From an uncultured Geobacter sp. (lineage in GTDB: Bacteria; Desulfobacterota; Desulfuromonadia; Geobacterales; Geobacteraceae), in NCBI GenBank assembly GCA_937886325.1, contig CALABV010000196.1, forward strand, positions 1 to 36,752: a DNA stretch of 36,752 nucleotides, written 5' to 3'. A program made the translations under genes and the position numbers. Below, in pieces: positions 8,032 to 16,224 of this stretch. The first letter of the stretch is position 1; every line of letters begins with the position of its first letter. Below the pieces are notes generated by a model, which was given only the letters and a program-made list of their open reading frames with translations, did no database searches and was not told the DNA's origin.

Positions 8032-8703
8032 ATGATCCAATTGCATAACGTCTACATGTCGTATCAGCGTGACGCAGCGGCATTAAGCAGTATTACCATG
8101 AAGGTATCCAAGGGCGAATTTGTGTTTCTAACCGGCGTGTCCGGGGCGGGGAAATCGACCCTGATGAAGCTTCTGTACGGGGCTCTCAAGCCGACACGCG
8201 GACAGGTCGTGATAGACGGAATTAACGTCACAAAGCTTCCGCCCTCACAAATTCCCTATCTGCGAAGGAAAGTGGGAGTGGTTTTCCAGGACTTCAAGCT
8301 TCTCCCCAACAGGACGGTCCTTGAGAACGTGGCGCTTACTCTCGAAGTACTGGGGTGGAGCAAGAAGGATATCAACAAGCGCGTCTATCATCTCCTCAAG
8401 CAGGTCGGCCTTGAGCATAAGATCAACACTACTCCGCTTCGGTTATCCGGAGGAGAGCAGCAACGGGTTGCCATGGCGCGCGCGCTGGTGAACGAACCGA
8501 AGATTATCCTTGCAGACGAGCCGACCGGCAATCTGGACGAGGCGTCCAAGGATCAGGTTCTTGCCATCCTGAAAGAAGCAAATATCAAAGGGAGTACGGT
8601 TGTGGTGGCAACACACGACAGGCGGCTGATAGATAGTTGTCACAAGCGAATCATTGTTCTTGATAAAGGACATATCGTGGAGGACGCGGATGTCTCGGGA
8701 TAA
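8032..8703 (+). CDS. ftsE: Cell division ATP-binding protein FtsE
   Basis: The 223-residue ABC ATPase partners with FtsX at the division septum, driving conformational signalling to EnvC rather than transport. Walker A GVSGAGKST (35-43), the Q-loop near FQDFKLLP, the signature LSGGE (138-142) and Walker B IILADEP (158-164) are all intact. The reading frame extends upstream to 7930, but ATG 8032 was chosen. GGAG (8019-8022) precedes it, and MIQLHNVYMSY matches the usual FtsE N-terminus. It overlaps ftsX by 14 bp. Confidence 0.96.
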   Translation: MIQLHNVYMSYQRDAAALSSITMKVSKGEFVFLTGVSGAGKSTLMKLLYGALKPTRGQVVIDGINVTKLPPSQIPYLRRKVGVVFQDFKLLPNRTVLENVALTLEVLGWSKKDINKRVYHLLKQVGLEHKINTTPLRLSGGEQQRVAMARALVNEPKIILADEPTGNLDEASKDQVLAILKEANIKGSTVVVATHDRRLIDSCHKRIIVLDKGHIVEDADVSG

Positions 8704-9634
8704 GGTGGCGAAACGGCCGAAACTGGCGCGGGAAGGGGCGGGAGGGCGCTTTCGCTACTTCCTGGAGAGGGCGCTGCTCAATATCAGGCAGAATCTTCTC
8801 GTGAACCTCATTACCGTCGGAACGATATCACTCGCTTTTCTGATACTGTCCCTGTTCCTCCTCCTGTATGTTAACCTGGAGCGGGTTACTGAAAACTGGA
8901 GCGATCGGGTGCAGGTTGCCGCCTATTTTGATCGCGAGCTTTCCCCCGGTGAAATTGCCTCGCTTAGCGGTAAGATACGGGCAATCGAGGGCACTGCCGG
9001 CGTGACCTATATCTCGCGGCAGGAGGCTCTGAAACGATTCTCCGGACGGCTGAAGGGACAAGAATCGCTGCTGAACGGCGTGACCCCCGATATCCTTCCC
9101 TCTTCCCTGGAAATCCGTCTGAAACGGGACAGCCGTGACAGCGACTCGATTACGACCTATGTATCCCGTCTCAAGAAAATACCCGAGATCACCGAGGTGC
9201 AGTACGGAGAAGAGTGGGTACGAAGATTTACCGATTTTCTGAACCTGGTCCGTTTTATCGGAGCGCTGGTTGGCGGTTTTCTTGTCCTCGCAGTCGTTTT
9301 CATTGTAGCCAACACCATAAAGCTCACGATCTTTTCGCGAAAAGACGAACTGGAGTTGATGGGCCTGGTCGGGGCAACCCGCTGGTTTATCAAGGCGCCG
9401 TTTCTTATCGAAGGGATCCTGCAGGGTGTCACCGGAGTAGCCGTGTCTATTCTCGTTCTATCCGGTGTTTATATGGCTTTCCTGCATAATGCCGACATCC
9501 TCATCAGTTTTAATCCCATGCTGTCCGGCCTTCTTTTTCTTCCGATAGAGTATCTTGCCGCACTTCTGGCGGGAGGAGCCGCTCTCGGTTTTCTGGGAAG
9601 CCTCGCTTCTCTGAAGAGATTCATAAGCCTGTAG
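8690..9634 (+). CDS. ftsX: Cell division protein FtsX
   Basis: The 314-residue membrane protein has the FtsX topology. A cytoplasmic N-terminus is followed by one membrane helix (about residues 38-60), a periplasmic domain of about 120 residues that binds EnvC-type activators, then three C-terminal helices around LVGGFLVLAVVFIVANTI, GVTGVAVSILVLSGVYM and YLAALLAGGAALGFLG. The start at ATG 8690 has GGAGG (8679-8683) with a 6-nt spacer inside ftsE, so the two are translationally coupled. Confidence 0.95.
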   Translation: MSRDKVAKRPKLAREGAGGRFRYFLERALLNIRQNLLVNLITVGTISLAFLILSLFLLLYVNLERVTENWSDRVQVAAYFDRELSPGEIASLSGKIRAIEGTAGVTYISRQEALKRFSGRLKGQESLLNGVTPDILPSSLEIRLKRDSRDSDSITTYVSRLKKIPEITEVQYGEEWVRRFTDFLNLVRFIGALVGGFLVLAVVFIVANTIKLTIFSRKDELELMGLVGATRWFIKAPFLIEGILQGVTGVAVSILVLSGVYMAFLHNADILISFNPMLSGLLFLPIEYLAALLAGGAALGFLGSLASLKRFISL

Positions 9635-9636
9635 CC

Positions 9637-10920
9637 ATGTTGATGAAACTTGCAACATTCCTTGCTTTTTCCCTTGCCATGCTCTCGGTTGCGCCGGCCT
9701 GGTGCGCTGATGCAAAAAAACAGCTTCAGGGCATTAAAAAAGAGATCCGGGAAAAGAAACAGCTCATCAATAAGACGGCTGAGGAAGAGAGCAGGGTGAG
9801 CGGTGAACTGGCCAGGATTGATAAAAGACTGAAGGAGAAGGAGGCCAGTCTTGTTGCACTGAAACAAGACCTGAAGCTGGTGGAAGGCGGGCTTGAGAAG
9901 ACCCGCGGCGAAATAGGCGTTGTGCAGCGTGAGGCCGAAGCCAGGAAACTGCTGATTCAAAAGCGTCTGGTTTCCGTATACAAGGGTGGTGAAGCCGGGA
10001 CACTACGCTTCCTGTTCTCCTCCGAGTCTTTTCCGCAGATGCTGGAAAATCAGCGGTACATGAAAGCGCTCCTTGAAAGCGATCGGAAACTGCTTTCCGC
10101 CTATGAAGAGCGGATTGAGAAGCTCAGGCATCTCAAAAAGAAGATGGAGTCCGATGCGCGCAGAAAGGAGAATTTGAGGGGTTCTATTGAGCTGACAAAG
10201 CGTCAGATTGAGGAGGAAAAATCATCCAAGACCTCTTTCCTCGTCCATGTTCGCGAGGAGAAAACCGCCTACCAGGCTTCCCTGAAGGAGCTTGAAGCCA
10301 ATTCACGGCGTCTGCAGTCAATCGTTGCGCGGCTTGAAGCGGAGAGCCGGAGAAATGAGGCCGCACGGCGTCGCGCTGCGGCCGCGGCAGCTGCCAGGTC
10401 GCAGAACAAGGCCCAGAACAGTATCCAGGACAGGGTTCAAGCGAGAGTGCAGAAAAAGGCCCAAAACAGGCCCCAGGACAGGCCCTCTCCCGTGGCCCTG
10501 CCGCCCGTGACGTCCGGTGGCTTCGCCGCCCAGAAGGGGCGTCTTGCGTTGCCGACACAGGGGCGAATAATCGGGTCCTTCGGCAGGCACAAGCATCCTG
10601 AGTTCAATTCCTTTACGGTAAGCAATGGTATATCCATCTCGGCGCCGAGCGGCGCCGATGTCCGATCCGTGTATGATGGAAGGGTCGTCTTTTCCGACTA
10701 TTTCAAGGGGTACGGAAATATGGTAATTGTTGATCACGGAGGCGGTTTTTTCAGCCTCTATGCCCACAACTCCAAGGTGTTCAAGCGAGCCGGGGCAAGC
10801 GTGTCAAAAAATGAGGTTCTCGCAAGCGTAGGAGACGTTGATTCTTCAAAGGGTTCGATTCTTTATTTTGAAATCCGTTACCAGGGAAGGCCCGTTGACC
10901 CGGCCCCCTGGGTACGATAG
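9637..10920 (+). CDS. envC: Murein hydrolase activator EnvC-like protein (degenerate LytM/M23 domain)
   Basis: The 427-residue exported protein has a signal peptide (cleavage likely after WCA, residue 24), a long coiled coil (about 25-255), an Ala/Gln-rich linker with a short tandem repeat, and a C-terminal M23/LytM domain (about 305-427). The domain lacks canonical zinc ligands: NGISIS stands where active enzymes have NGIDI, and LYFEIR replaces LHFEIR. E. coli EnvC is degenerate in the same way and activates amidases rather than cutting peptidoglycan itself. It starts 2 bp after ftsX without a clear ribosome-binding site, suggesting coupling. Adjacency to ftsEX supports the assignment. Confidence 0.9.
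   Translation: MLMKLATFLAFSLAMLSVAPAWCADAKKQLQGIKKEIREKKQLINKTAEEESRVSGELARIDKRLKEKEASLVALKQDLKLVEGGLEKTRGEIGVVQREAEARKLLIQKRLVSVYKGGEAGTLRFLFSSESFPQMLENQRYMKALLESDRKLLSAYEERIEKLRHLKKKMESDARRKENLRGSIELTKRQIEEEKSSKTSFLVHVREEKTAYQASLKELEANSRRLQSIVARLEAESRRNEAARRRAAAAAAARSQNKAQNSIQDRVQARVQKKAQNRPQDRPSPVALPPVTSGGFAAQKGRLALPTQGRIIGSFGRHKHPEFNSFTVSNGISISAPSGADVRSVYDGRVVFSDYFKGYGNMVIVDHGGGFFSLYAHNSKVFKRAGASVSKNEVLASVGDVDSSKGSILYFEIRYQGRPVDPAPWVR
10402..10497 (+). repeat. Imperfect 48-bp tandem duplication inside envC
   Basis: Two adjacent 48-bp units (10402-10449 and 10450-10497) encode QNKAQNSIQDRVQARV and QKKAQNRPQDRPSPVA. The first 33 bases of each are clearly related, and the rest have diverged. 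They lie in the flexible linker between coiled coil and LytM domain, so the duplication lengthens the linker in frame. Confidence 0.75.
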
Positions 10921-10951
10921 AAAACTGCACTACCACCAGTGGGGAGGAAAA

Positions 10952-12286
10952 ATGGTGACGAAAAACAGAGGAAGGAAGTTTGCCGTGCTGGTTGCGGCCG
11001 TTTCGGCCCTGATAGTTGTCGTCGGAACGGGTGTCCAGCACCGTTGCGCCGCCGAGGGCGGCAATGATTATGAATCGATTGAAATGTTTACCGATGTATT
11101 GAAAATTGTGCAGAAAAACTATGTGGAAGAGGTGGACACCAAGAAGCTCATTTACGGGGCGATCAACGGAATGCTGTCCTCACTGGATCCTCACAGCTCT
11201 TTCCTTCCCCCCGATATGTACAAAGAGATGAAGATCGAGACGAAGGGTTCATTCGGCGGTCTGGGAATCGAGATAACGATCAAGGAGGGATACCTGACGG
11301 TTATTTCACCCATAGAAGACACGCCTGCTTTCCGGGCCGGCATCAAATCCGGCGATCAGATTCTGAAGATCGAGGACAAGTTGACGAAGGACATGAGCAT
11401 TATCGACGCAGTGAAGCGTATGCGGGGTCCAAAGGGGAGCAAGGTTACGATTACCATCATGCGGGACGGGTTTGAGAGGCCGAAGGATTTCACCCTTGTC
11501 CGCGATATCATCCAGGTAAAGAGCGTAAAATACAAGTCTCTCGATTACGGGTACGGCTATGTCCGCCTTGCCCAATTCCAGGAGAAGACGGATGAGGATC
11601 TTGTCAAGGCCCTCAAAGCGCTTAAGAAGGAAAATGGCGGATCATTGAAAGGTCTCATCCTTGACATGCGAAACGACCCCGGCGGCCTCCTCGAACAGGC
11701 GGTAAAGGTAGCCGACCACTTCATTGCCGACGGCTTGATCGTCTACACCGAGGGACGTGATCCGGATTCCCGGATGAGATTTACCGCTCGCAAAGGTGAG
11801 AAGGAGCTAGGGTACCCCATGGTCGTATTGATAAACGGGGGAAGCGCCAGCGCCTCTGAAATTGTCGCCGGAGCGTTGCAGGACCACAACCGGGCGGTAG
11901 TGCTGGGTACCCAGAGTTTTGGAAAAGGTTCTGTGCAGACCATCATCCCTCTGTCCGAAGATTCCGGCCTGCGCCTGACAACGGCCCGATACTTCACACC
12001 AAAGGGGCGTTCAATCCAGGCAAAGGGCATCACGCCGGATATCGTAGTTGAAAACCTGGAAATAACCGCCGCTGAGAAGAAGGATGTCCTCTCTATCAGG
12101 GAAAAGGACCTGGAAAACCACTTCGAAACCGATTCCAAGGCAGAGAAAGAAGGTAAAAAGAAAGAAGAAAAGGCGCCTACCTATAAGATTGATGAGCAGA
12201 TAAAGGGAGATTACCAGGTACTGAGGGCGTTGGACCTCTTGAAGGGATGGGACATACTCAAGAAGGTAAACAAGACCGTAAACTGA
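10952..12286 (+). CDS. ctpA: Carboxy-terminal processing protease CtpA (S41 family, PDZ domain)
   Basis: The 444-residue periplasmic protease carries an N-terminal hydrophobic export segment (about residues 9-28). A PDZ domain (about 85-170) includes GGLGIEITIKEG and SPIEDTPAFRAGI. The S41 catalytic domain has Ser300 (GGSASASE), Lys325 and Gln329 (FGKGSVQ), the expected S-K-Q arrangement 25 and 4 residues apart. A Lys/Glu-rich tail follows. Such enzymes trim C-termini of envelope proteins, including peptidoglycan hydrolases. The frame is open upstream to 10838, but ATG 10952 has GGGGAGG (10941-10947) directly before it. A CtpA after envC is a common arrangement. Confidence 0.93.
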   Translation: MVTKNRGRKFAVLVAAVSALIVVVGTGVQHRCAAEGGNDYESIEMFTDVLKIVQKNYVEEVDTKKLIYGAINGMLSSLDPHSSFLPPDMYKEMKIETKGSFGGLGIEITIKEGYLTVISPIEDTPAFRAGIKSGDQILKIEDKLTKDMSIIDAVKRMRGPKGSKVTITIMRDGFERPKDFTLVRDIIQVKSVKYKSLDYGYGYVRLAQFQEKTDEDLVKALKALKKENGGSLKGLILDMRNDPGGLLEQAVKVADHFIADGLIVYTEGRDPDSRMRFTARKGEKELGYPMVVLINGGSASASEIVAGALQDHNRAVVLGTQSFGKGSVQTIIPLSEDSGLRLTTARYFTPKGRSIQAKGITPDIVVENLEITAAEKKDVLSIREKDLENHFETDSKAEKEGKKKEEKAPTYKIDEQIKGDYQVLRALDLLKGWDILKKVNKTVN

Positions 12287-12300
12287 TTGATTCAGGAAAA

Positions 12301-12343
12301 ACCGAAGCCCGCGACCGTGATGCCTCACGCCGCGGGCTTCGGT
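12301..12343. terminator. Bidirectional terminator between ctpA and the mucR-type gene
   Basis: A perfect 13-bp stem (12301-12313 with 12331-12343) with a 17-nt loop lies between two converging genes. On the minus strand it is followed by TTTTT, making a standard terminator for the mucR-type gene. On the plus strand no T-run follows, but the same stem may end ctpA transcripts. Confidence 0.85.
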
Positions 12344-12366
12344 CTATATGTGGACTTTGCGGCGCC

Positions 12367-12855
12367 TCAGGCTTTTTTCTTGGCGGATTTTGCCGTTCTT
12401 GCCGTTGCCGGCTTTTCCGCTTTCAGATTCGCGGCACGAACGGCCCTGGCTTTGGCGAGGTTATCGGCCAGTCCTCTTTCCTTCGCCATTTTCCTCCGTC
12501 CCTCGGAAAAGGTTTTGGCGGTAAGAGGTTGGCTTGATGGAATATTGAACTGTTTCCGATATTCACCCGGCTTCATGCCGTGAGCTTGAGACAGGTGGCG
12601 GGAAAGGGTTTTCATTCCGCCCCTGCCGCAGATCATGCAGAAGACCTGGTCGGCCTGAAAGGCCTTTTTTAGTGTCATTGCAGGCGCCTTTGATTCCGCC
12701 TCGACGGGAGAGGCGGCAGTGCCGGCTGTTTCCAGTTGCTGAAGCGCTGCGTATACTTTCTGGATTTCCTGCAGAAGATCCTCTGTCGACATTTCATTGA
12801 CAGAGGCATGGGATGAGACAATGTTAGCTGCCAGTTCTACCAGTGTCGCGGGCAT
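12367..12855 (-). CDS. MucR/Ros family zinc-finger transcriptional regulator
   Basis: The 162-residue DNA-binding protein has the MucR architecture: an N-terminal helical segment (LVELAANIVSSHAS, then LLQEIQKVYAAL), a single Ros-type finger with Cys73, Cys76, His87 and His92, the conserved HGMKPGEYR, and a Lys/Ala-rich basic tail. Relatives bind AT-rich sequences and control envelope, motility or metabolic genes. A strong AAAGGAGG ribosome-binding site precedes the start. It is divergent from korDABC across 186 bp, so control of that operon or of itself is a reasonable inference, not shown. Confidence 0.9.
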   Translation of the reverse strand: MPATLVELAANIVSSHASVNEMSTEDLLQEIQKVYAALQQLETAGTAASPVEAESKAPAMTLKKAFQADQVFCMICGRGGMKTLSRHLSQAHGMKPGEYRKQFNIPSSQPLTAKTFSEGRRKMAKERGLADNLAKARAVRAANLKAEKPATARTAKSAKKKA

Positions 12856-12960
12856 TTGTTGATCCTCCTTTGATAGTTACTATATCTAATACGAATATTA
12901 TTTAACCGCAAAAGTCCCTAAGATCAAGCATAAAAGTGCTTTACGTGAAAAGGAAATAAT

Positions 12961-12988
12961 TTGACTTGAAGCGAGTGCTTCTGATAAC
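12961..12988 (+). promoter_or_regulatory. Likely promoter of korDABC with inverted repeat in the spacer
   Basis: TTGACT (12961-12966), a 16-nt spacer and GATAAC (12983-12988) form a plausible sigma-70 promoter 54 bp before korD. Between the boxes, GAAGC (12968-12972) and GCTTC (12977-12981) form a 5-bp inverted repeat with a 4-nt gap, where a repressor could bind. Confidence 0.5.
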
Positions 12989-13041
12989 TTTCATCATAGT
13001 CGAATCACAACACCGCACATTTGCCATAAGGAACGGAAAAT

Positions 13042-13248
13042 ATGCCGAAAATAGAGATCGATGAATTGAGATGTAAAGGTTGTGGACTCTGTGCCATAGC
13101 ATGTCCGAAAAAGCTTATTACCTTGAGTGAGCAGATAAACAGCCATGGATATACACCTGCTGTTTTTTCCGGGACCGAACAACAGTGCACAGGGTGTTGT
13201 CTTTGCGCTGAGATGTGTCCTGACGTGGCTATCAAGGTGTTTAAATAA
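13042..13248 (+). CDS. korD: 2-oxoglutarate:ferredoxin oxidoreductase, ferredoxin-like delta subunit
   Basis: This 68-residue protein binds two [4Fe-4S] clusters through CKGCGLCAIACP (residues 11-22) and CTGCCLCAEMCP (49-60). It relays electrons between the catalytic subunits and external ferredoxin. It opens korD-korA-korB-korC, the standard four-subunit order. The start ATG 13042 gives the expected short N-terminus. A 147-bp gap with no gene separates it from the preferred korA start. Confidence 0.93.
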   Translation: MPKIEIDELRCKGCGLCAIACPKKLITLSEQINSHGYTPAVFSGTEQQCTGCCLCAEMCPDVAIKVFK

Positions 13249-13395
13249 TATCTGATACGGTTTTCATTGGAAACGATAGTGTTGCCAAAAGCTGATAATA
13301 ATGGTACACCCGGGCCTTGTGGCGTCACCCCGGAGGACTCTGTCTTGTCGAGGATGCCATTATCGTATGCTGACGGAAACAAGCGGGAGGACACA

Positions 13396-14451
13396 TTGTC
13401 GAAGCGTCTACTTGTAAGAGGGAATGAAGCTATCTGTCGAGGCGCCGTTGAGGCGGGGTGCAGACCCTATTTCGGCTACCCGATCACGCCGCAGAACGAC
13501 ATCCCCGAATACATGTCTCGAGTATTACCGGAGTTGGACGGCGTATTTATTCAGGCTGAGAGCGAGATAGCGTCCATTAATATGGTTCTTGGCGCTGCCT
13601 CGACCGGCGTGCGGGCCATGACTTCCTCGTCAAGCCCGGGCATTTCCCTGAAACTGGAGAGCATATCCTACATGGCCGCCATGGAACTCCCCTGTCTGAT
13701 TGTCAACATTTCCCGTTCCGGTCCCGGTCTCGGGGGTATTGATGCGTCACAGGGAGATTATTTCCAGGCGGTCAAGGGTGGCGGGCATGGAGGGTACCAC
13801 ACTCTCGTACTTGCTCCCTACTCGATTCAGGAGATGTACGACCTTACCATGCTTGCTTTCGACCTTGCGGAGATCTACCGCATTCCTGCCATGATTCTGG
13901 GGGACGCAGTCGTTGGTCAGATGAAGGAGCCGCTTGAACCGCACCCGAGGCCATCCCGGGAACTTCCGCCCAAGGACTGGGCTCTCAGGGGAAAAGGAGA
14001 TGGGGAGCAGAGATTCATCAAGTCCCTGTACCTCGGAGACGGCGAGCTGGAGGCCCGTAACTGGGTACTCCACGCGAAGTATCAGGCTCTCAAGGAGAAT
14101 GAGTGCCGCTGCGAGGAATTCGAGACGTCCGACGCATCTCTCATCGTGACGGGCTTCGGTTCGGCCGCCAGGATTGCGAAGACCGCGGTCATGATGGCAC
14201 GGGATGAAGGTCTGAAGGTCGGCCTGCTTCGACCGATTACCCTTTTTCCCTTCCCGGAAAAGTCCTTTGCGACCGCCACCGCGTACTGCAAGAAAGTTCT
14301 GGATGTGGAGCTGAATACCGGCCAGATGGTGGAGGACGTCAGGCTCTCCGTTGCAAGGGACGCGGAGGTGTTTTTCTACGGCAGGCCGTCAGGCACCGGG
14401 TCGCTCCCCACGCCGGAGGAACTTCTGGAACAGATAAAAAAGCATTATTAG
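13396..14451 (+). CDS. korA: 2-oxoglutarate:ferredoxin oxidoreductase, alpha subunit
   Basis: The 351-residue subunit contributes to the active site that converts 2-oxoglutarate plus CoA to succinyl-CoA, CO2 and reduced ferredoxin (reversible). Diagnostic are GNEAICRGAVEAGCRPYFGYPITPQ in the N-terminus (quoted in part: GYPITPQND), SSSSPGISLKLE and GQMVEDVRL near the end. The frame continues upstream to 13267. TTG 13396 was chosen because GGGAGG (13385-13390) sits 5 nt before it and MSKRLLVRGNEA is the usual family N-terminus; ATG 13354 is less likely. Substrate choice (2-oxoglutarate over other 2-oxoacids) is inferred from the Kor-type gene set. Confidence 0.9.
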   Translation: MSKRLLVRGNEAICRGAVEAGCRPYFGYPITPQNDIPEYMSRVLPELDGVFIQAESEIASINMVLGAASTGVRAMTSSSSPGISLKLESISYMAAMELPCLIVNISRSGPGLGGIDASQGDYFQAVKGGGHGGYHTLVLAPYSIQEMYDLTMLAFDLAEIYRIPAMILGDAVVGQMKEPLEPHPRPSRELPPKDWALRGKGDGEQRFIKSLYLGDGELEARNWVLHAKYQALKENECRCEEFETSDASLIVTGFGSAARIAKTAVMMARDEGLKVGLLRPITLFPFPEKSFATATAYCKKVLDVELNTGQMVEDVRLSVARDAEVFFYGRPSGTGSLPTPEELLEQIKKHY

Positions 14452-14525
14452 GAAATGCGTTTGTCGTATGTACCGGCAATAGCATGAAGCAAAATTCCAT
14501 AGTACGCATATGGTGAGGTTACGGA

Positions 14526-15269
14526 ATGCAACAGGTATTCAAGAGACCGGAAAGCCTGAAGGATGTTCAGACACATTACTGCCCGGGATGCCATCACGGG
14601 ACCATTCATCGGCTCGTTGCCGAAGCGCTGGATGAATTCGGCCTGCAGAAGAAAACCATTGGAGTTGCCTCTATCGGTTGCTCCGTTTTCTTGTACAGCT
14701 ATTTCGATATCGACGTGGTGGAATCTCCCCACGGCCGCGCGCCGGCCGTTGCCACCGGGGTCAAGCGCGCACGGCCGGATAGTTTTGTCTTCACCTACCA
14801 GGGTGACGGAGACCTCGCAGCCATCGGCACCGCGGAGATTATCCATGCGGCGAACCGAGGAGAGGATATATCCGTTATTTTCGTCAACAACACCACATAC
14901 GGCATGACGGGCGGACAGATGGCGCCGACAACCCTGCTCGGCCAGAGAACATCCACCTCGCCGTTCGGCAGAAAACAGGATACCGAAGGGTATCCCATCA
15001 GGGTCACCGAGCTGCTGTCCTGTCTTGACGGCGTAGCCTTTGCCGCGCGTGCGGCGGTGAATACCCCGAAAAATCTGATGGATGCGAAAAAGCAGATTAA
15101 GAAGGCTTTCCGGTACCAGGTGGAAGGGAAGGGGTTCTCCTTTGTGGAAGTGCTTTCCTCCTGTCCGACCAACTGGGGAATGAGCGCCATCCAGGCCAAC
15201 GAACGTGTCGGGAAGGAGATGTGTGATTATTTCAAGCTGGGCACCTATAAGAATACGGCAAATTTCTGA
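14526..15269 (+). CDS. korB: 2-oxoglutarate:ferredoxin oxidoreductase, beta subunit (TPP-binding)
   Basis: The 247-residue subunit binds thiamine diphosphate and part of the iron-sulfur chain. HYCPGCHHG (Cys19 and Cys22) begins the domain. The TPP and Mg2+ motif runs from GDGDLAAIG (93-101) to NNTTYGMTGGQ (121-131). It lies 74 bp after korA. Length and motifs are normal for the KorB/OorB type. Confidence 0.93.
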   Translation: MQQVFKRPESLKDVQTHYCPGCHHGTIHRLVAEALDEFGLQKKTIGVASIGCSVFLYSYFDIDVVESPHGRAPAVATGVKRARPDSFVFTYQGDGDLAAIGTAEIIHAANRGEDISVIFVNNTTYGMTGGQMAPTTLLGQRTSTSPFGRKQDTEGYPIRVTELLSCLDGVAFAARAAVNTPKNLMDAKKQIKKAFRYQVEGKGFSFVEVLSSCPTNWGMSAIQANERVGKEMCDYFKLGTYKNTANF

Positions 15270-15322
15270 TGCGGCTTTGAGAGCCGACATGTTAGTCCAT
15301 AACGAGATGAGGGAGCTTTTTA

Positions 15323-15862
15323 ATGAGGCATGATCTGTTTATGTCCGGTTTTGGTGGTCAGGGTGTTCTCCTTGCGGGCACTCTCCTCTCCCATGCGGCA
15401 ATGATCGAAGAGAAAAACGTCTCCTTTCTTCCATCCTACGGTCCCGAGAAGCGTGGTGGCGCGGCCATGTGCACCATTGTGATTACCGATGGCGAAATCG
15501 GTTCGCCCGTGATAGGAAATCCTTCGGTCGCTATCTTTCTCAACCAGGCTTCACTTGATAAATACGGTTCGAGGATCAAGCCCGGCGGTGTCTGTATTGT
15601 AAACACATCTTTGGTTGAGCTTGACGGATTTACTCGGAAAGATATCGAGATAATCCCGATTCCGATGAATGCAGTTGCCGTTCAGGTGGGAGATGCGAGA
15701 ATGGTGAACATGGTCGCCGTCGGAGCCTATGCGGCCCGAACCGGCGCCGTTTCCCTCGCCTCGCTCGCGGAGGCGCTCAAGGAAACCCTCCCTGAACGTA
15801 ATCACAAGTTCATTCCCGCAAATGTCAGGGCATTGGAGGCGGGCGCGTCCCGTTGCCGTTGA
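15323..15862 (+). CDS. korC: 2-oxoglutarate:ferredoxin oxidoreductase, gamma subunit
   Basis: The 179-residue subunit has the gamma-domain signature SGFGGQGVLLAG (8-19) and SYGPEKRGG (about 38-46), and the C-terminal LP..NHKFIPAN segment is recognisable. It stabilises the complex and takes part in CoA handling in this enzyme family. It ends the korDABC unit, 53 bp after korB. A GGGAG ribosome-binding site precedes the ATG. The next features are tRNA genes with their own promoter. Confidence 0.93.
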   Translation: MRHDLFMSGFGGQGVLLAGTLLSHAAMIEEKNVSFLPSYGPEKRGGAAMCTIVITDGEIGSPVIGNPSVAIFLNQASLDKYGSRIKPGGVCIVNTSLVELDGFTRKDIEIIPIPMNAVAVQVGDARMVNMVAVGAYAARTGAVSLASLAEALKETLPERNHKFIPANVRALEAGASRCR

Positions 15863-15932
15863 GCGGGTTCGCCTGCACCTGCGAGTCGCCGTCACTGTCG
15901 GCTTTCCGGTGAAATACCGGTGTTGAAAAGTC

Positions 15933-15961
15933 TTGACGATCCGGGGTGACTTTGGTATAAG
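15933..15961 (+). promoter_or_regulatory. Promoter of the tRNA-Gln/tRNA-Glu unit
   Basis: TTGACG (15933-15938), an exact 17-nt spacer and TATAAG (15956-15961) make a near-consensus sigma-70 promoter. The predicted start near 15968 is about 8 nt ahead of the mature tRNA-Gln. The GC-rich bases just after the -10 box (GGACG) could mark a stringent-type discriminator. Confidence 0.8.
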
Positions 15962-15975
15962 GACGTTCTGCCTGC

Positions 15976-16049
15976 TGGGGGATCGTCTAGCGGCAGGACT
16001 GCGGACTCTGACTCCGCCAACCAAGGTTCGAATCCTTGTCCCCCAGCCA
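15976..16049 (+). tRNA. tRNA-Gln (CUG)
   Basis: Acceptor TGGGGGA pairs with TCCCCCA. Stem GCGGA/TCCGC holds loop CTCTGAC, giving anticodon CTG. Discriminator G is followed by encoded CCA (16047-16049). The U1-A72 pair is typical of tRNA-Gln. Confidence 0.96.
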
Positions 16050-16090
16050 TTTTCAGACATTCCGCGGATGCCTTCCGCGTTTCCATGATC

Positions 16091-16165
16091 GGTCCCATCG
16101 TCTAGCGGTTAGGACACCGGCCTTTCACGTCGGTAACAGGGGTTCAAGTCCCCTTGGGATCACCA
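16091..16165 (+). tRNA. tRNA-Glu (UUC)
   Basis: Acceptor GGTCCCA pairs with TGGGATC. Stem CCGGC/GTCGG holds loop CTTTCAC, giving anticodon TTC. CCA is encoded at 16163-16165. It lies 41 nt after tRNA-Gln and is probably cotranscribed. Confidence 0.96.
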
Positions 16166-16183
16166 TACAGCAGTGCCGACTTT

Positions 16184-16224
16184 GCCCCTGGCCGTATCTT
16201 TTCGGTCAGGGGCTTTGTCTTTTT
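16184..16224 (+). terminator. Rho-independent terminator of the tRNA-Gln/Glu unit
   Basis: GCCCCTGGCCG (16184-16194) pairs with CGGTCAGGGGC (16203-16213), 11 bp with one G-U, across an 8-nt loop. A T-rich tail ending in TTTTT follows. Confidence 0.9.
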
